A DNA stretch of 36,148 nt from Desulfobacteraceae bacterium (GTDB lineage Bacteria > Desulfobacterota > Desulfobacteria > Desulfobacterales > JAABTS01): assembly GCA_011389735.1 (NCBI GenBank), contig JAABTS010000047.1, positions 1-36,148 on the forward strand, read 5' to 3'. The translations under genes were made by a program, and so were the position numbers. This document shows, piece after piece, positions 1 through 8,128 of the stretch. The first letter of the stretch is position 1; each line of letters opens with the position of its first letter. A model generated the notes under the pieces. The model was not told the DNA's origin. It worked only from the letters and a program-made list of their open reading frames with translations, and made no database searches.

Positions 1-60
1 AAAAGAGAATAGTAACTGTTCAAAATAACGTCCATGATAGAAATTTATCACCCCGTATCA

Positions 61-74
61 TGAAATGAATTTCA
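61..74. promoter_or_regulatory. Candidate operator of the toxin-antitoxin operon
   Basis: A perfect inverted repeat, TGAAAT-GA-ATTTCA, lies 21 bases upstream of the preferred antitoxin start and just before its Shine-Dalgarno AGGAG (81-85). A weaker inverted repeat (TGATAG/TTATCA, 35-50) precedes it. Type II antitoxins of this kind usually bind palindromes over their own promoter, so the position fits autoregulation. This is inference from position and symmetry only. Confidence 0.35.
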
Positions 75-95
75 CAGTAAAGGAGATAGTTGAAA

Positions 96-329
96 ATGCT
101 CCAAAATATCGAAGAACTAACAACAGAATTAATCAAATTGCCAAAGAGGGAACGTTTAGAAATTGTAAGATTTCTTCTCTTCCTCGATAACCGGTCACCA
201 GATGTTGATGATATTGATTCGGCTTGGGAAAAAGAAATTTCCGACAGAGTTCGAGCCGTTGATGAAGGCAAAGCAATCGGTATTGATTATGATGAAGCGC
301 TGCAGAGAATTGAAGAGCGGTTTGTATAA
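96..329 (+). CDS. Antitoxin, addiction-module component family (TIGR02574-like)
   Basis: Small acidic protein of 77 residues that should neutralise the ParE-type toxin encoded immediately downstream. The family pattern is visible: an N-terminal helix IEELTTELIKLP, then the ERLEIVRFLL stretch, an acidic linker, AWEKEI, and a C-terminal tail with YDEALQRIEERF. The ATG at 96 is preferred because AGGAG (81-85) sits 10 bases upstream. A TTG two codons earlier is in frame but only 4 bases from AGGAG. The stop codon overlaps the toxin start by one base (TAATG), which is typical of toxin-antitoxin operons and implies translational coupling. Confidence 0.85.
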   Translation: MLQNIEELTTELIKLPKRERLEIVRFLLFLDNRSPDVDDIDSAWEKEISDRVRAVDEGKAIGIDYDEALQRIEERFV

Positions 330-631
330 TGAAAAAGATAATTCTGCAGCAGGCATTTAACGAATTAGATGGCGCAGTATCATATTATGAGGAACAGCAG
401 GCAGGATTAGGGTTGAGATTAATGGACGAATTTGATCGGCATGTCATCTGGATTTTGAGCAATCCAACTGTTCCTCGTATTCGCAGAGGCGGTTACCGGC
501 GAGTTAATCTCAAAACATTTCCATACTATATCGCTTATGTTGTTCGTGAAGATATTTTATGGATTCTTGCTATGACACATGGTCATCGCAAACCCGAATA
601 TTGGATTGAAAGAAAAAACAAAATCATTTGA
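329..631 (+). CDS. ParE/RelE-superfamily toxin
   Basis: Protein of 100 residues, the usual length for ParE/RelE toxins (PF05016). The family pattern is clear: an N-terminal beta strand KKIILQQAF, the two-helix hairpin from about 12 to 45 with SYYEEQQAGLG and DEFDRHV, then RRGGYRRVNLKTFPYYIAYVV and the closing strand with THGHRKPEYW. ParE members poison DNA gyrase and RelE members cleave mRNA on the ribosome. Sequence alone cannot separate the two here, although the long N-terminal helical hairpin and the HGHRKPEYW ending look ParE-like. Its start overlaps the antitoxin stop by one base. Confidence 0.85.
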   Translation: MKKIILQQAFNELDGAVSYYEEQQAGLGLRLMDEFDRHVIWILSNPTVPRIRRGGYRRVNLKTFPYYIAYVVREDILWILAMTHGHRKPEYWIERKNKII

Positions 632-869
632 GAACATCAAAAAAATAACCCATCGGTCGACCGGACCGGGTTTACTCCGCTACGCTCCGTAAACCCTGCA
701 ACATAATCAGACTTGCAACATAATTCCAGTGAGTGGTATTTAGCATGGATGAAAGTTTAACTTATTTAAATGAAAGGAAATAAGCCATGAATGAAATAAG
801 CGCCGGAGACGCATTAAAACTCTCTATACCTGAACGAATAATTTTGGTTGAAGAAATATGGGATACAAT

Positions 870-892
870 GGGCGCATTCCCATTTTCCCGGT
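870..892 (+). repeat. Left terminal inverted repeat of the IS
   Basis: Twenty-three bases, the exact reverse complement of 2392-2414. The match stops on both sides (869/2415 outward, 893/2391 inward), so the ends are sharply defined. Confidence 0.9.
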
Positions 893-982
893 GTAGGAAT
901 ATAAACAAAATAGTAGATTTCTTCTGATACATTTGATATGCACTGTTTCGAAAATGTAAATTTAATTTTAGGAGCAGACTGC

Positions 983-2392
983 ATGATAAATGAAGAAACA
1001 AATACTACGGGATGTCGGGAAAAAGAAAATTTGTTTGCCCAACTTCAAGGGATAAGAAAATTTTCTCCGAAGCTCAACTGTTCGGAAGATTTAGGAAACT
1101 TGGAGCAGGAAGTGTTCGGCTGGTCGAATCGGATAGGTGAGATGATTTTACAAGAGAACCTACAGGCTATATTAGATTCTGATGAGCATCAAAAAAAGGA
1201 GAAGCAATTGATCAAGGATTGGCCTGCAAAAATGAAAAGTGAAGGATACGTGACAGTAAGTATCCGAACAGCAGGGGGTTCCTGTATATGTCTCAGGGTG
1301 CGGTACTACAGGCGCGTCTGCGATCGCCGTAACGGAAAAAGGCATAAAGGAGTATATGCGGGGCTTATATTGTTAGGTATTCATGACCGGTGTACACCGC
1401 AGTTAGCTGCTATGATCAGCGCGTGGTCAGCATTGCTGAGTTCATTTGATGAGGTCAGACAGGTGCTTTTGGAGCAAGGAATTGTTTTGGATGTAAAGGT
1501 TATCCGAAAAATCGCTTATCGCTATGCAGAAAGATCGCGAATAATGCAACAGGCTGGGCATATACCGATAAGTGACGAAGACAAACTTCAAGGGAAAAAG
1601 GTGGTAGTGAGCATGGATGGCGGGCGAACGCGATTACGTGAGAATAAACGAGGGCCAAAAACAAAGAAGGATAGAACACGATACAAAGCTTCATGGCGAG
1701 AGCCAAAACTTTTTATCGTTTACGTTGTGAATGAGGATGGGAAACTTGAAAAGAGTTTTAGCCCTTTTATCGATGGTTGCATCAAAGGCCCTGACGCCAT
1801 ATTTAAGATGTTAAAAGCTTATTTGTCATCGCTTTCTATTCAAGACGCCGACCGCATATTATTCATTGCTGATGGAGCACGTTGGATTTGGAATCGAATA
1901 TCCGGTCTGGTTAAGCAGCTTGGTTTGAATCTGGCTCAAGTTCATGAACTCATAGATTTTTATCATGCGGTGGAGCATTTGGGCAAAGTGGCTGCATTGC
2001 GTAAAAAATGGTCTACCAAAGAACGTAAATCTTGGATCGCAAAACAACGTCGCCGCTTTCTGAAAGGTGAGTCTGATTTGGTAGTCAAGGCTGTTCAGGA
2101 TATTTGCCGTGGGCGTAACGGTAAGGCAATAGCAACAGAACGTGATTATTTTATCCGAAACGCCAAAAGGCTGGCTTACCCGGAAGCAAAAGCATTAAAC
2201 CTACCAATTGGAAGCGGTGCTGTGGAAAGCGCGATTCGCAGAGTAATCAATTTACGCCTGAAAGGGCCATGTATTTTTTGGTACAAAACAAATGCCGAAA
2301 AAATTCTCCTGCTACGCTCATACTATAAATCAGGTCGGTGGAGTTGCTTGAAAAAAATGGCCAATTCTTATTTGTCATATATTTTAATATAA
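983..2392 (+). CDS. Transposase, ISKra4-like family
   Basis: DDE-type transposase of about 469 residues that cuts and moves the surrounding element. The acidic catalytic positions are recognisable: D in VVSMDGGRTR, D in LFIADGARWIWN, and E in GSGAVESAIRR. The family phrases DFYHAVEHL and NLRLKGPCIFW between and after them are typical of ISKra4-type enzymes. ATG at 983 is preferred over an in-frame ATG at 938 because TAGGAG lies about 8 bases upstream. There is no frameshift or internal stop, so the gene looks intact and the element may still be mobile. Confidence 0.85.
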   Translation: MINEETNTTGCREKENLFAQLQGIRKFSPKLNCSEDLGNLEQEVFGWSNRIGEMILQENLQAILDSDEHQKKEKQLIKDWPAKMKSEGYVTVSIRTAGGSCICLRVRYYRRVCDRRNGKRHKGVYAGLILLGIHDRCTPQLAAMISAWSALLSSFDEVRQVLLEQGIVLDVKVIRKIAYRYAERSRIMQQAGHIPISDEDKLQGKKVVVSMDGGRTRLRENKRGPKTKKDRTRYKASWREPKLFIVYVVNEDGKLEKSFSPFIDGCIKGPDAIFKMLKAYLSSLSIQDADRILFIADGARWIWNRISGLVKQLGLNLAQVHELIDFYHAVEHLGKVAALRKKWSTKERKSWIAKQRRRFLKGESDLVVKAVQDICRGRNGKAIATERDYFIRNAKRLAYPEAKALNLPIGSGAVESAIRRVINLRLKGPCIFWYKTNAEKILLLRSYYKSGRWSCLKKMANSYLSYILI

Positions 2393-2414
2393 CCGGGAAA
2401 ATGGGAATGCGCCC
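2392..2414 (-). repeat. Right terminal inverted repeat of the IS
   Basis: Perfect 23-base partner of 870-892. Its first base is the last base of the transposase stop codon. Confidence 0.9.
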
Positions 2415-2433
2415 CTCGGAAAGCCTTGATTTT

Positions 2434-2494
<61 letters not shown>

Positions 2495-2676
2495 CGTCAA
2501 AAAAACCGGAATAATACATGAAAAAGAGAATTCATCATAAAGATATTTTTTCACTTATATTCCTATATTCCTTTGTTTTTTTTGTTTCGGCATTGAAAAA
2601 ATAGTTTGCCTTCCATGGGATTGAAGGGAAGGTCTCGGCAAAAAGAATTTCTTATATAATCACAGATACAAAATAG

Positions 2677-2883
2677 CAAGCATTTTATCGGTCCATCCGA
2701 AAAAACATTACTGATGTTCCCGCTTTCATCGAAGAAGAGTGGGCCTGGAATGAAAGCAGCATTGTTTCCGGCGGTTTGGAAAATCTTTCTCAATTTAACC
2801 GTCACAGGCTTTTTACAATCCCTGACGATGACTGGATTGAAGAACGGATCAAACAGGATCTCAATTTTCTGAGAGCCGCATAA
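2677..2883 (+). pseudogene. Unidentified coding remnant without a start codon
   Basis: An open stretch of 68 codons reads protein-like (DVPAFIEEEWAWNESS, then FTIPDDDWIEERIKQDLN) and ends LRAA-stop, just upstream of a good terminator. No ATG, GTG or suitable TTG opens it and a stop precedes it at 2674. It may be the 3-prime end of a lost gene. The product is not recognised. Confidence 0.3.
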
Positions 2884-2915
2884 TCAGGAACTCACCAAAA
2901 AATTTTACCCTGACG

Positions 2916-2956
2916 GGGATACAAAGCCCCGCTGGACGCATTTGTATCCCTTTTTT
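2916..2956 (+). terminator. Rho-independent terminator
   Basis: A 10-bp perfect stem GGGATACAAA / TTTGTATCCC with a 15-base loop is followed immediately by six T. It sits 32 bases after the stop of the remnant ending at 2883, which supports that remnant once having been transcribed on the plus strand. Confidence 0.75.
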
Positions 2957-2987
2957 CGGTATTGATTCAAACAAGGAGGGATACCAA

Positions 2988-3071
2988 ATGACGATAGAAT
3001 CAAATCAAAACAATGAAAATAAACTGAGAATGTCTAATAGCCAGCCACATTATTCCCTGGATCGTGAATGA
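2988..3071 (+). CDS. Very small ORF with a strong ribosome binding site
   Basis: A 27-codon frame (starting MTIESNQNNENKLRM) begins with ATG after a near-perfect AAGGAGGGATACCAA. It overlaps, in another frame, the remains of an HNH endonuclease. The good start signal suggests that the original 5-prime end of that or another gene survives, joined by a deletion to the HNH remnant. No function can be assigned. Confidence 0.3.
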   Translation: MTIESNQNNENKLRMSNSQPHYSLDRE

Positions 3072-3378
3072 AGGAAGAAGAACGGACCCCTCGAACGGTC
3101 TCTGGTTAAGCGCAACTTTCGATCGCTTGTTTGATCAAGGACTTATCACAATAACGACGGAAATGCGGGTTGAAGTTTCGAAGGAACTGCTCTCCCTGGC
3201 AAACTCGGCTGCTCAACGTCTCATCATATGCTATCACGGCGAAAGGATAATTTCTCCCTGTAGATTCCTTCCCGCAATGGATTCGCTTGAATGGCATAGT
3301 CCGACCATCCTGCTCAAAATAAATGATCCGAGGTTTGGAACGGTATGCCAGGGCAGGATCAGAAAGCGGCTGTTATAG
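3028..3378 (+). pseudogene. HNH endonuclease remnant (HNH_2, PF13391-type)
   Basis: The frame after the TGA at 3025 reads ECLIASHIIPWIVNEGR, then DPSNGLWLSATFDRLFDQGL, followed by VSKELL and later SLEWH. This is the core of the HNH_2 domain: the metal-binding ASHI-PW histidine, the D-P-S-NGL-L loop and the FDRGLI-like strand. The upstream half of the protein, which normally contains a DUF3427-like or variable region and a CxxC-type element, is missing, and a stop codon lies directly in front. A GTG at 3064 would give a 104-residue product lacking the first catalytic histidine. This is therefore a truncated gene. Confidence 0.65.
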
Positions 3379-3386
3379 GCCATAAA

Positions 3387-3983
3387 ATGGAGATTCTTCT
3401 CCCGGACGGGCTTATCCCATCCGATGAACCGGTCCCGACATTCGATGTGTCTCGGGACCGATGACCATGTCAGGCAGGCGGCCGGTCTTTTTCCGGAAAA
3501 GATCATGTATTTCAGGTGTTCTCCGACAGGTTGAACATACCCGAGATAGTGGAATTCGTGGATCAGGCTGTTTTCATCGGCTGTCCTCCTTGTTTTGACA
3601 GCCGCATATCACCTTCCTAAAATGTTTTCATGGATGCTTGCCGGAAGGATACAGTCGGCCGGGCTCATCTTGGACGCGATTTCGAAGATCAACCTGCTCA
3701 AGCTGCTATTGCCGCAAACCTGCGTCACCCTGACTACGTTCGCATCCTTTGCGGTTCCCTGGACCATCTTCATAACGCTTTTGCGGATCTTGATGAATAG
3801 GCTCTCGCTGACGCAAATTCCTCTCTTCAGAAGTAATCGAGATTCCGACCTTCAAAAGCGTGTTCGTACTCTTTTGGATCAGATCGACGATTACGATTTG
3901 AATGGTTAAATTTCATTGATATTTTGTCGAAATTGGAATTTTCACACCCGTTGTTTGACGCGGTACGAGACTCTCGGCTTTAA
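3387..3983 (+). pseudogene. Multiply broken coding remnant, unidentified
   Basis: A single frame reads protein-like in blocks separated by stops at 3462, 3618 and 3798: MEILLPDGLIPSDEPVPTF, then DHVFQVFSDRLNIPEIVEFV, then HPDYVRILCGSLDHLHNAF. After a shift to the next frame it continues DSDLQKRVRTLLDQIDDYDL (up to 3909). Back in the first frame it reads NFIDILSKLEFSHPLFDAV, ending at 3983. Purine-rich first codon positions in these blocks support real former coding. A hydrophobic alternative frame starting at 3595 is probably a shadow in its first two thirds. The product is not recognised. Confidence 0.35.
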
Positions 3984-4287
3984 ACCAGTTTCGGGGCTCT
4001 GCCTGGTTTTAAAGGTTGGTGAAAAGAATTTCGGAATCTTGGCCAAAGGTAAAATATTGAATTCATCCGGGATTTGCATTTTACCGGCGGTTGTTGAGGG
4101 AAATTCATGCCTCCAGTTTTCAGATGGTGGTCGGCGACTTGCAAATCAGCCAGGAGGCCGCTCATTTTTTTCAGATTATGCATGCCTGCCGAAAGAATAC
4201 TGTTTTTAAACCGTTTACCGGAATCTTGACCGACAATTAACGAATTTCGATTTCAATGCGGACGCGCCTGCGGTTCGGTAAAATTGT
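3984..4287. other. Gene-poor stretch
   Basis: No convincing gene is present. It contains one copy of a short dispersed motif, CATGCCTGCCGAAAGAATAC (4181-4200). Diverged copies of this motif occur at 3632-3655 and 33795-33814. Minus-strand reading frames here have no ribosome binding site and no recognisable domain. Confidence 0.5.
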
Positions 4288-4316
4288 TTGCATATTATCA
4301 AATGCTCCATTATAAT
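4288..4316 (+). promoter_or_regulatory. Sigma-70-type promoter
   Basis: TTGCAT (4288-4293), a 17-base spacer, and a perfect TATAAT (4311-4316). It points toward the Rpn-like gene, whose start is about 165 bases from the expected transcription start. A long leader carrying one dispersed repeat (4431-4460) lies between. Confidence 0.6.
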
Positions 4317-4430
4317 GAGAATGTTCGGTATTTGATGGAAATTACAAAATCCAAGACTATCGTCTTACCGGAAATAAAATTTCACTGCGATGTCGGCCCT
4401 GGATGTACGAATAATACGATCCTGGCCCTC

Positions 4431-4460
4431 CGCCTTGTGAAATTTAATTTCTGAAAACCT
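4431..4460 (+). repeat. Dispersed intergenic repeat, copy 1
   Basis: CGCCTTGTGAAATTTAATTT and the following CTGAAAACCT recur at 20688-20715 (CGCCTTGTGAAATTTGATTT, then CCGGAAGG). Inverted copies occur at 30256-30280 and, partially, near 32766. All copies are intergenic. Confidence 0.65.
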
Positions 4461-4488
4461 GTAACCTTGACTCACACGGCGACATTAT

Positions 4489-5352
4489 ATGATCCCCTGG
4501 CATCGCTTGTTCGGTATAACGCTTGAAGATTTCTTTTCAGGCTCCTCGTATTCAGTCGAAGTTGAACTGGATTTGTCATTGAAACAGCAGCTTCTGGATA
4601 TTGTGATCATTGAAAAAAAGGAGGGAAAAGCACCGGCGGTGCTGCCGGACGGTTTCGAAAATCTTGCGGCGTACAATCTGATCACTTACAAATCCCATCA
4701 GCAGTCCATGGACGTCTGGTCGGTCAGAGAATTGTGCGGACATTATGTCAACTACCGGAAAAAAATCAGCCCATCGTTTAACAATCTGATCGATGAAGCG
4801 GAATTCAATCTGTATGCGGTCAGCACCAAATATCCCGCTAAACTTGGGGAGCGAGTCGATTTTGAACCTGCGGGACAGGGAATTTACGATATTAAATCCG
4901 GTCTTTTCGATATCCGGCTGATTGTACTGAACCGTATCGCCGAATCCGAAAGAAACGCGCCCTGGTTGATGTTCAGCGCGGAACCGGAAAAAGTGAAATA
5001 CGGCGCCGATCATTACGAGTGGCGACTTCCGGTCAGCTTGATTGTCGACAGGCTTTTTGAGAAATACAAGATAGAAGGAGTGACCATGCCTTATACATCC
5101 AAAGACTTTTTACGAGACGTGCGGAAAGAAACGCTTAAAAGTTTGAACAAAGAAGATATCGAAAAACTATTATCCGAGATGGATCCGGAAGACCGCCTAA
5201 AAGGATTAAAGCCGGAAGACCGGTTGAAAGGATTAAAGCCGGAAGATCGGTTGAAAGGGTTGAAGCCGGAAGATCGGTTGAAAGGGTTGAAGCCTGACGA
5301 AGTGGAAGAATACTTAAAAAGGCTGAAACAGAAAAAAGGTGGTGTTGTTTGA
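4489..5352 (+). CDS. Rpn-like PD-(D/E)XK nuclease with C-terminal PEDRLKGLK repeats
   Basis: Protein of 287 residues resembling the Rpn/recombination-promoting nuclease and putative transposase-like families common in Desulfobacterota and cyanobacteria. The N-terminus PWHRLFGITLEDFF, the strand LLDIVIIEKKEG (probable catalytic Asp) and LITYKSHQQSMDVWSVREL (probable catalytic Lys region) match the family phrases, followed by HYVNYRKKISPS. The conserved RLFEKYKIEGVTMPYT region follows at about 187-205. The C-terminus (from about 233) carries four perfect 9-residue repeats. Family members are predicted DNA endonucleases that can promote RecA-independent recombination, and are often numerous in one genome. 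No clear Shine-Dalgarno precedes the ATG. Confidence 0.8.
   Translation: MIPWHRLFGITLEDFFSGSSYSVEVELDLSLKQQLLDIVIIEKKEGKAPAVLPDGFENLAAYNLITYKSHQQSMDVWSVRELCGHYVNYRKKISPSFNNLIDEAEFNLYAVSTKYPAKLGERVDFEPAGQGIYDIKSGLFDIRLIVLNRIAESERNAPWLMFSAEPEKVKYGADHYEWRLPVSLIVDRLFEKYKIEGVTMPYTSKDFLRDVRKETLKSLNKEDIEKLLSEMDPEDRLKGLKPEDRLKGLKPEDRLKGLKPEDRLKGLKPDEVEEYLKRLKQKKGGVV
5185..5292 (+). repeat. Four tandem 27-bp coding repeats
   Basis: Four consecutive 27-base units each encode PEDRLKGLK, differing only at silent positions (GAC/GAT, CTA/TTG and GGATTAAAG/GGGTTGAAG). The in-frame length lets copy number change without a frameshift. Similar repeats end many Rpn-family proteins. Confidence 0.95.
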
Positions 5353-5551
5353 AACATCCGCCTTTATGATTTTGTTTAATCATTGTTCTTTCAAGGCGCA
5401 CGGAAAATGCGGGTTGACTCGTTTTGAGGTTTATGCGGCAATCCTGATGAAATAATGGGGCATGAACCTGTTTTCAGCCAATATGGTTTCGACCTCAAAG
5501 GCGGAACGTTCGAAAAGATTTAAGAGATAACTGAAACAAGAAAGGAACAAA

Positions 5552-6160
5552 ATGGCTGGTAAAAACCAAATATTTCAATTTAAAATTGCATTGGCTGAAA
5601 TGGAACCTGAAATATGGCGAAGAATTCAGGCGCCTTCGAATTACAGCTTCTGGGATTTTCATGTCGCTGTTCAGGACGCCATGGGATGGGCCGATTATCA
5701 TTTACATCAGTTTTCGGTTTTGAAACCGGGTTCTGACGAGATTGTCGAAATCGGAATACCGGACGATCAATTTGGCGTTGACGATGATAATGATCTCCTT
5801 ACGGGTTGGGAAGTGTGCATTGGGGACTATTTTAACAGTCCCGGCGACCAGGCGTTGTATGAATATGATTTCGGCGATGACTGGCGGCATCATATCCTGT
5901 TGGAGGACATTCTGAAAAAAGAAAAAGGCGTTAAATATCCCAAATGCATCGCCGGTGAAAGAAAGTGTCCTCCGGAAGACTGCGGTGGGTGTGACGGCTA
6001 TTTTGACTTTTTGGAAGCCGTGATGAATTCGAACCATGAAGATCATGAAGAAATGATGGAATGGTGCGGCGGAGAATATGATCCGTATGATTTCAATCCG
6101 GAGACCGTAAAATTTGACGATCCCGCAAAGCGTTGGAAACAGGCGTTCGAGCGCAGGTGA
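5552..6160 (+). CDS. Plasmid pRiA4b ORF-3 family protein
   Basis: Protein of 202 residues matching the pRiA4b ORF-3-like family (PF07929, also called the IS1096 passenger TnpR-like family). Hallmarks seen are QFKIALAEMEPEIWRRIQAP at the N-terminus, then FWDFHVAVQDAMGW and HLHQF, YEYDFGDDWRHHILLE, and the cysteine-rich CPPEDCGGCDGY followed by an acidic C-terminus with PAKRWKQAF. The cysteines suggest a metal site. The molecular role of the family is not established. The start is supported by AAAGGAACAAA before the ATG. Its stop overlaps the next gene by four bases, so it heads the run 5552-13161. Confidence 0.85.
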   Translation: MAGKNQIFQFKIALAEMEPEIWRRIQAPSNYSFWDFHVAVQDAMGWADYHLHQFSVLKPGSDEIVEIGIPDDQFGVDDDNDLLTGWEVCIGDYFNSPGDQALYEYDFGDDWRHHILLEDILKKEKGVKYPKCIAGERKCPPEDCGGCDGYFDFLEAVMNSNHEDHEEMMEWCGGEYDPYDFNPETVKFDDPAKRWKQAFERR

Positions 6161-7173
6161 AGCGAGCCCTTTTTCATGAAAGATCAATTATAAAACGGAT
6201 ACTGATTTATAATTTGTCGCTTGTCTCGATTATTGTTCTGGCGTCGCGCTTGATAACGGCGATTCATGAAATTCTGGGTCACGGGGCGGCGGCCGTGGCT
6301 TACGGGTTCCGAGTTTCCGTTATTCATATCAGTCTGTTCGGAGGTGGAAAGGTTGTTTCGAATTTCAATCATCCGGAGCCCTGGGCGAACTTCATTTACG
6401 GCATGGCCGGCATTATCGTCAATATCGTCGCCGGAGGTTTGTGCATTATACTGATCCGGAAAACGAAAAAACCGAACAACACCAGACATCTGTTTTGGAT
6501 TTTGTTCGCAACGATGAGCCTGGTTGGTGCGCTGGCGTATCAAATTACGGGGGCGTACTATGGTTACGGAGATCCGGCCGGCTGGGCGGGTTTTTTGCCG
6601 AACAGCCATCCGGTGTTCTGGGCGCCGTTTTTGGCGCTGTCGCCCTTTGTGACGTATTATTGCACAAAACAATACCTTTCGGTTCAGGAAATATTTTTTC
6701 CGGTCCGGTCCTTCGGCCGGCGGCTGTCGATATCCGCCGCAACACTCGGCGCGGCCGTATGCGCCTATATCGCCTTGTTCGTTATCGCGAATCAAACCAC
6801 GGCCTTTCTTCGCGCTCCGGATTACGCATACAATAAAGCCCGGCTCCGGGTGATCGAGCAAAAGAGGGCGGATCTGTTCAAAAAGCTCCAGGAACAATAT
6901 CCGGATCTTACCAGTGAAGAAATTTTGAACAAAGCTATAGGGACGGAAATCAAAGTCGATCGGGATGAAATCCCTGAGCGCTTTCCGATCCTACATATTC
7001 TGATTGCTTTGAATATCGCCGGAGGGTTGGCGGCGGTACGGTTCGCCGGCGCCGGACAATCCGATCAGGCTGTCAACCAAAACACCGGGGAGGTAGTTTA
7101 TATAACGATGACGGCCATGGTCGTCCTTGCCTTTTTGGCTTCCGTAAACGGCTTCGTTTATGTCAATATATGA
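6157..7173 (+). CDS. Multi-pass membrane protein with HEILGHG motif, M50-like
   Basis: About 338 residues with GTG start overlapping the previous stop (GTGA). An in-frame TTG at 6133 is less likely. Hydrophobic segments lie near 15-33, 72-95, 108-128, 145-165, 185-210 and in the C-terminal 70 residues. The first contains ITAIHEILGHGAAAVAYG (about 34-51), resembling the zinc motif of site-2/M50 membrane proteases. The second histidine is one residue too far away (HExxxH instead of HExxH). A later GMAGIIVNIVAG resembles the GP-x-x-N element of M50 enzymes. A soluble charged loop (about 215-265) separates the last helices. It could be a protease variant or a derived scaffold. Confidence 0.6.
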   Translation: MKRALFHERSIIKRILIYNLSLVSIIVLASRLITAIHEILGHGAAAVAYGFRVSVIHISLFGGGKVVSNFNHPEPWANFIYGMAGIIVNIVAGGLCIILIRKTKKPNNTRHLFWILFATMSLVGALAYQITGAYYGYGDPAGWAGFLPNSHPVFWAPFLALSPFVTYYCTKQYLSVQEIFFPVRSFGRRLSISAATLGAAVCAYIALFVIANQTTAFLRAPDYAYNKARLRVIEQKRADLFKKLQEQYPDLTSEEILNKAIGTEIKVDRDEIPERFPILHILIALNIAGGLAAVRFAGAGQSDQAVNQNTGEVVYITMTAMVVLAFLASVNGFVYVNI

Positions 7174-7213
7174 TAAAAGCCCCTGGAATAAAACGATGAG
7201 GAATTGAATAAAT

Positions 7214-8128
7214 ATGCTGTATGAAAACGTCGACGACGCTCAGAACAAGCTGGAAGTATCCGGCTATATTGCATCGAGGGAAATCGCCACAGTCATATTT
7301 CTGGCTTCGGCGACCAATAAACCGGTGCTTGTGGAAGGCCCGGCCGGGGTCGGAAAGACCGAACTGGCCAAAGCTGTGTCCCGGAATTTAAACCGGCGTC
7401 TGATTCGCCTTCAATGCTATGAAGGGCTTGATGAGGCCAGGGCGTTGTACGAGTGGGAGTACGCCAAGCAGTTGCTGTATACGCAGATCGTAAAGGAGAA
7501 AATTCACGATCTGATCGCCGGAGCGGGCAGTCTGGTGGAGGCGGTGGATTGTATTGCAGCTCAGGAAGACGCTTTTTTCTCGGACCGGTTCATCCAGACC
7601 AGGCCCCTGCTGGAAGCGATTTCATCGGATTCGGCAGTGGTGCTGCTCATAGACGAGGTGGATAAATCCGATCCTGAATTCGAAGCTTTTCTGCTCGAAT
7701 TGCTCAGCGATTTTCAGGTCACCATCCCCGAAATCGGAACACGCAAGGCGATCCACATCCCTTTTGTGTTTTTGACCTCCAACAATTACCGGGACATGAG
7801 CGACGCCTTGAAACGCCGGTGCATCCATTTGTATATCGATTTTCCCGAAAAAGAACTTGAAATGAAAATCATCCGGTCGAAACTTCCGGGAATCGACGAA
7901 AGGCTTCTTGAAAAACTGGTCAGCGCGATCGGCGGAGTTCGCAAACTCGGATTGAAAAAAAGCCCGTGTATTTCCGAAACCCTGGATTGGGCCATGTCCC
8001 TGATCGCCCTTCAGGTGGATGACCTGTCCTCCGAAGTGATGCGGGACACTTTGAACGTGATTTGTAAATACCGGTCTGATGCGGAAGCCGTGAAACAATC
8101 CGTTGATGCGATCATGGACGGTCTGTAA
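7214..8128 (+). CDS. AAA+ ATPase, MoxR/CoxD family
   Basis: Protein of 304 residues that should hydrolyse ATP as a ring-shaped chaperone. Walker A GPAGVGKT is at 42-49, Walker B VLLIDE at 143-148, sensor 1 TSNN at 188-191, and an arginine-finger region ALKRRC at about 198-203. The phrase EGLDEARALYEWEYAKQLL is diagnostic for the CoxD branch of MoxR ATPases. CoxD-type ATPases work with CoxE-type VWA proteins in maturation of complex enzymes such as the copper-sulfide centre of CO dehydrogenase. The VWA partner is the next gene, overlapping by one base. GAGG lies about 12 bases upstream of the start. Confidence 0.88.
   Translation: MLYENVDDAQNKLEVSGYIASREIATVIFLASATNKPVLVEGPAGVGKTELAKAVSRNLNRRLIRLQCYEGLDEARALYEWEYAKQLLYTQIVKEKIHDLIAGAGSLVEAVDCIAAQEDAFFSDRFIQTRPLLEAISSDSAVVLLIDEVDKSDPEFEAFLLELLSDFQVTIPEIGTRKAIHIPFVFLTSNNYRDMSDALKRRCIHLYIDFPEKELEMKIIRSKLPGIDERLLEKLVSAIGGVRKLGLKKSPCISETLDWAMSLIALQVDDLSSEVMRDTLNVICKYRSDAEAVKQSVDAIMDGL

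Larger units (their letters stand above)
870..2414 (+). mobile_element. Complete insertion sequence, ISKra4-like, 1545 bp
   Basis: Both ends carry a 23-bp perfect terminal inverted repeat (870-892 and 2392-2414), starting GGGCGCATTCCC at the left and ending GGGAATGCGCCC at the right. One long transposase gene fills the element, and its stop codon touches the right repeat. No target duplication is seen: left flank ...GATACAAT, right flank CTCGGAAA. The clean restoration of the antitoxin reading frame when the element is removed confirms the boundaries independently. Family assignment rests on the transposase; the IS name cannot be given without a database. Confidence 0.88.

Noticed and set aside
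20-271. Minus-strand frame across the antitoxin gene
   Set aside because: Serine-rich complement of a well-supported toxin-antitoxin operon; no start signal.
3387-3620. In-frame TGA at 3462 as a selenocysteine codon
   Set aside because: Two further stops follow in the same frame, no selenoprotein motif surrounds the codon, and no insertion hairpin is obvious. Gene decay explains it better.
3595-3909. Hydrophobic 104-codon frame as a membrane protein
   Set aside because: Its first two thirds are a shifted reading of a more protein-like frame (VRILCGSLDHLHNAF). Only the last third reads as genuine coding.
5091-5401. Minus-strand frames with FNPFNRSSG and LSTDLPAS repeats
   Set aside because: Complement of the PEDRLKGLK coding repeats of the Rpn-like gene; they only mirror the repeat.
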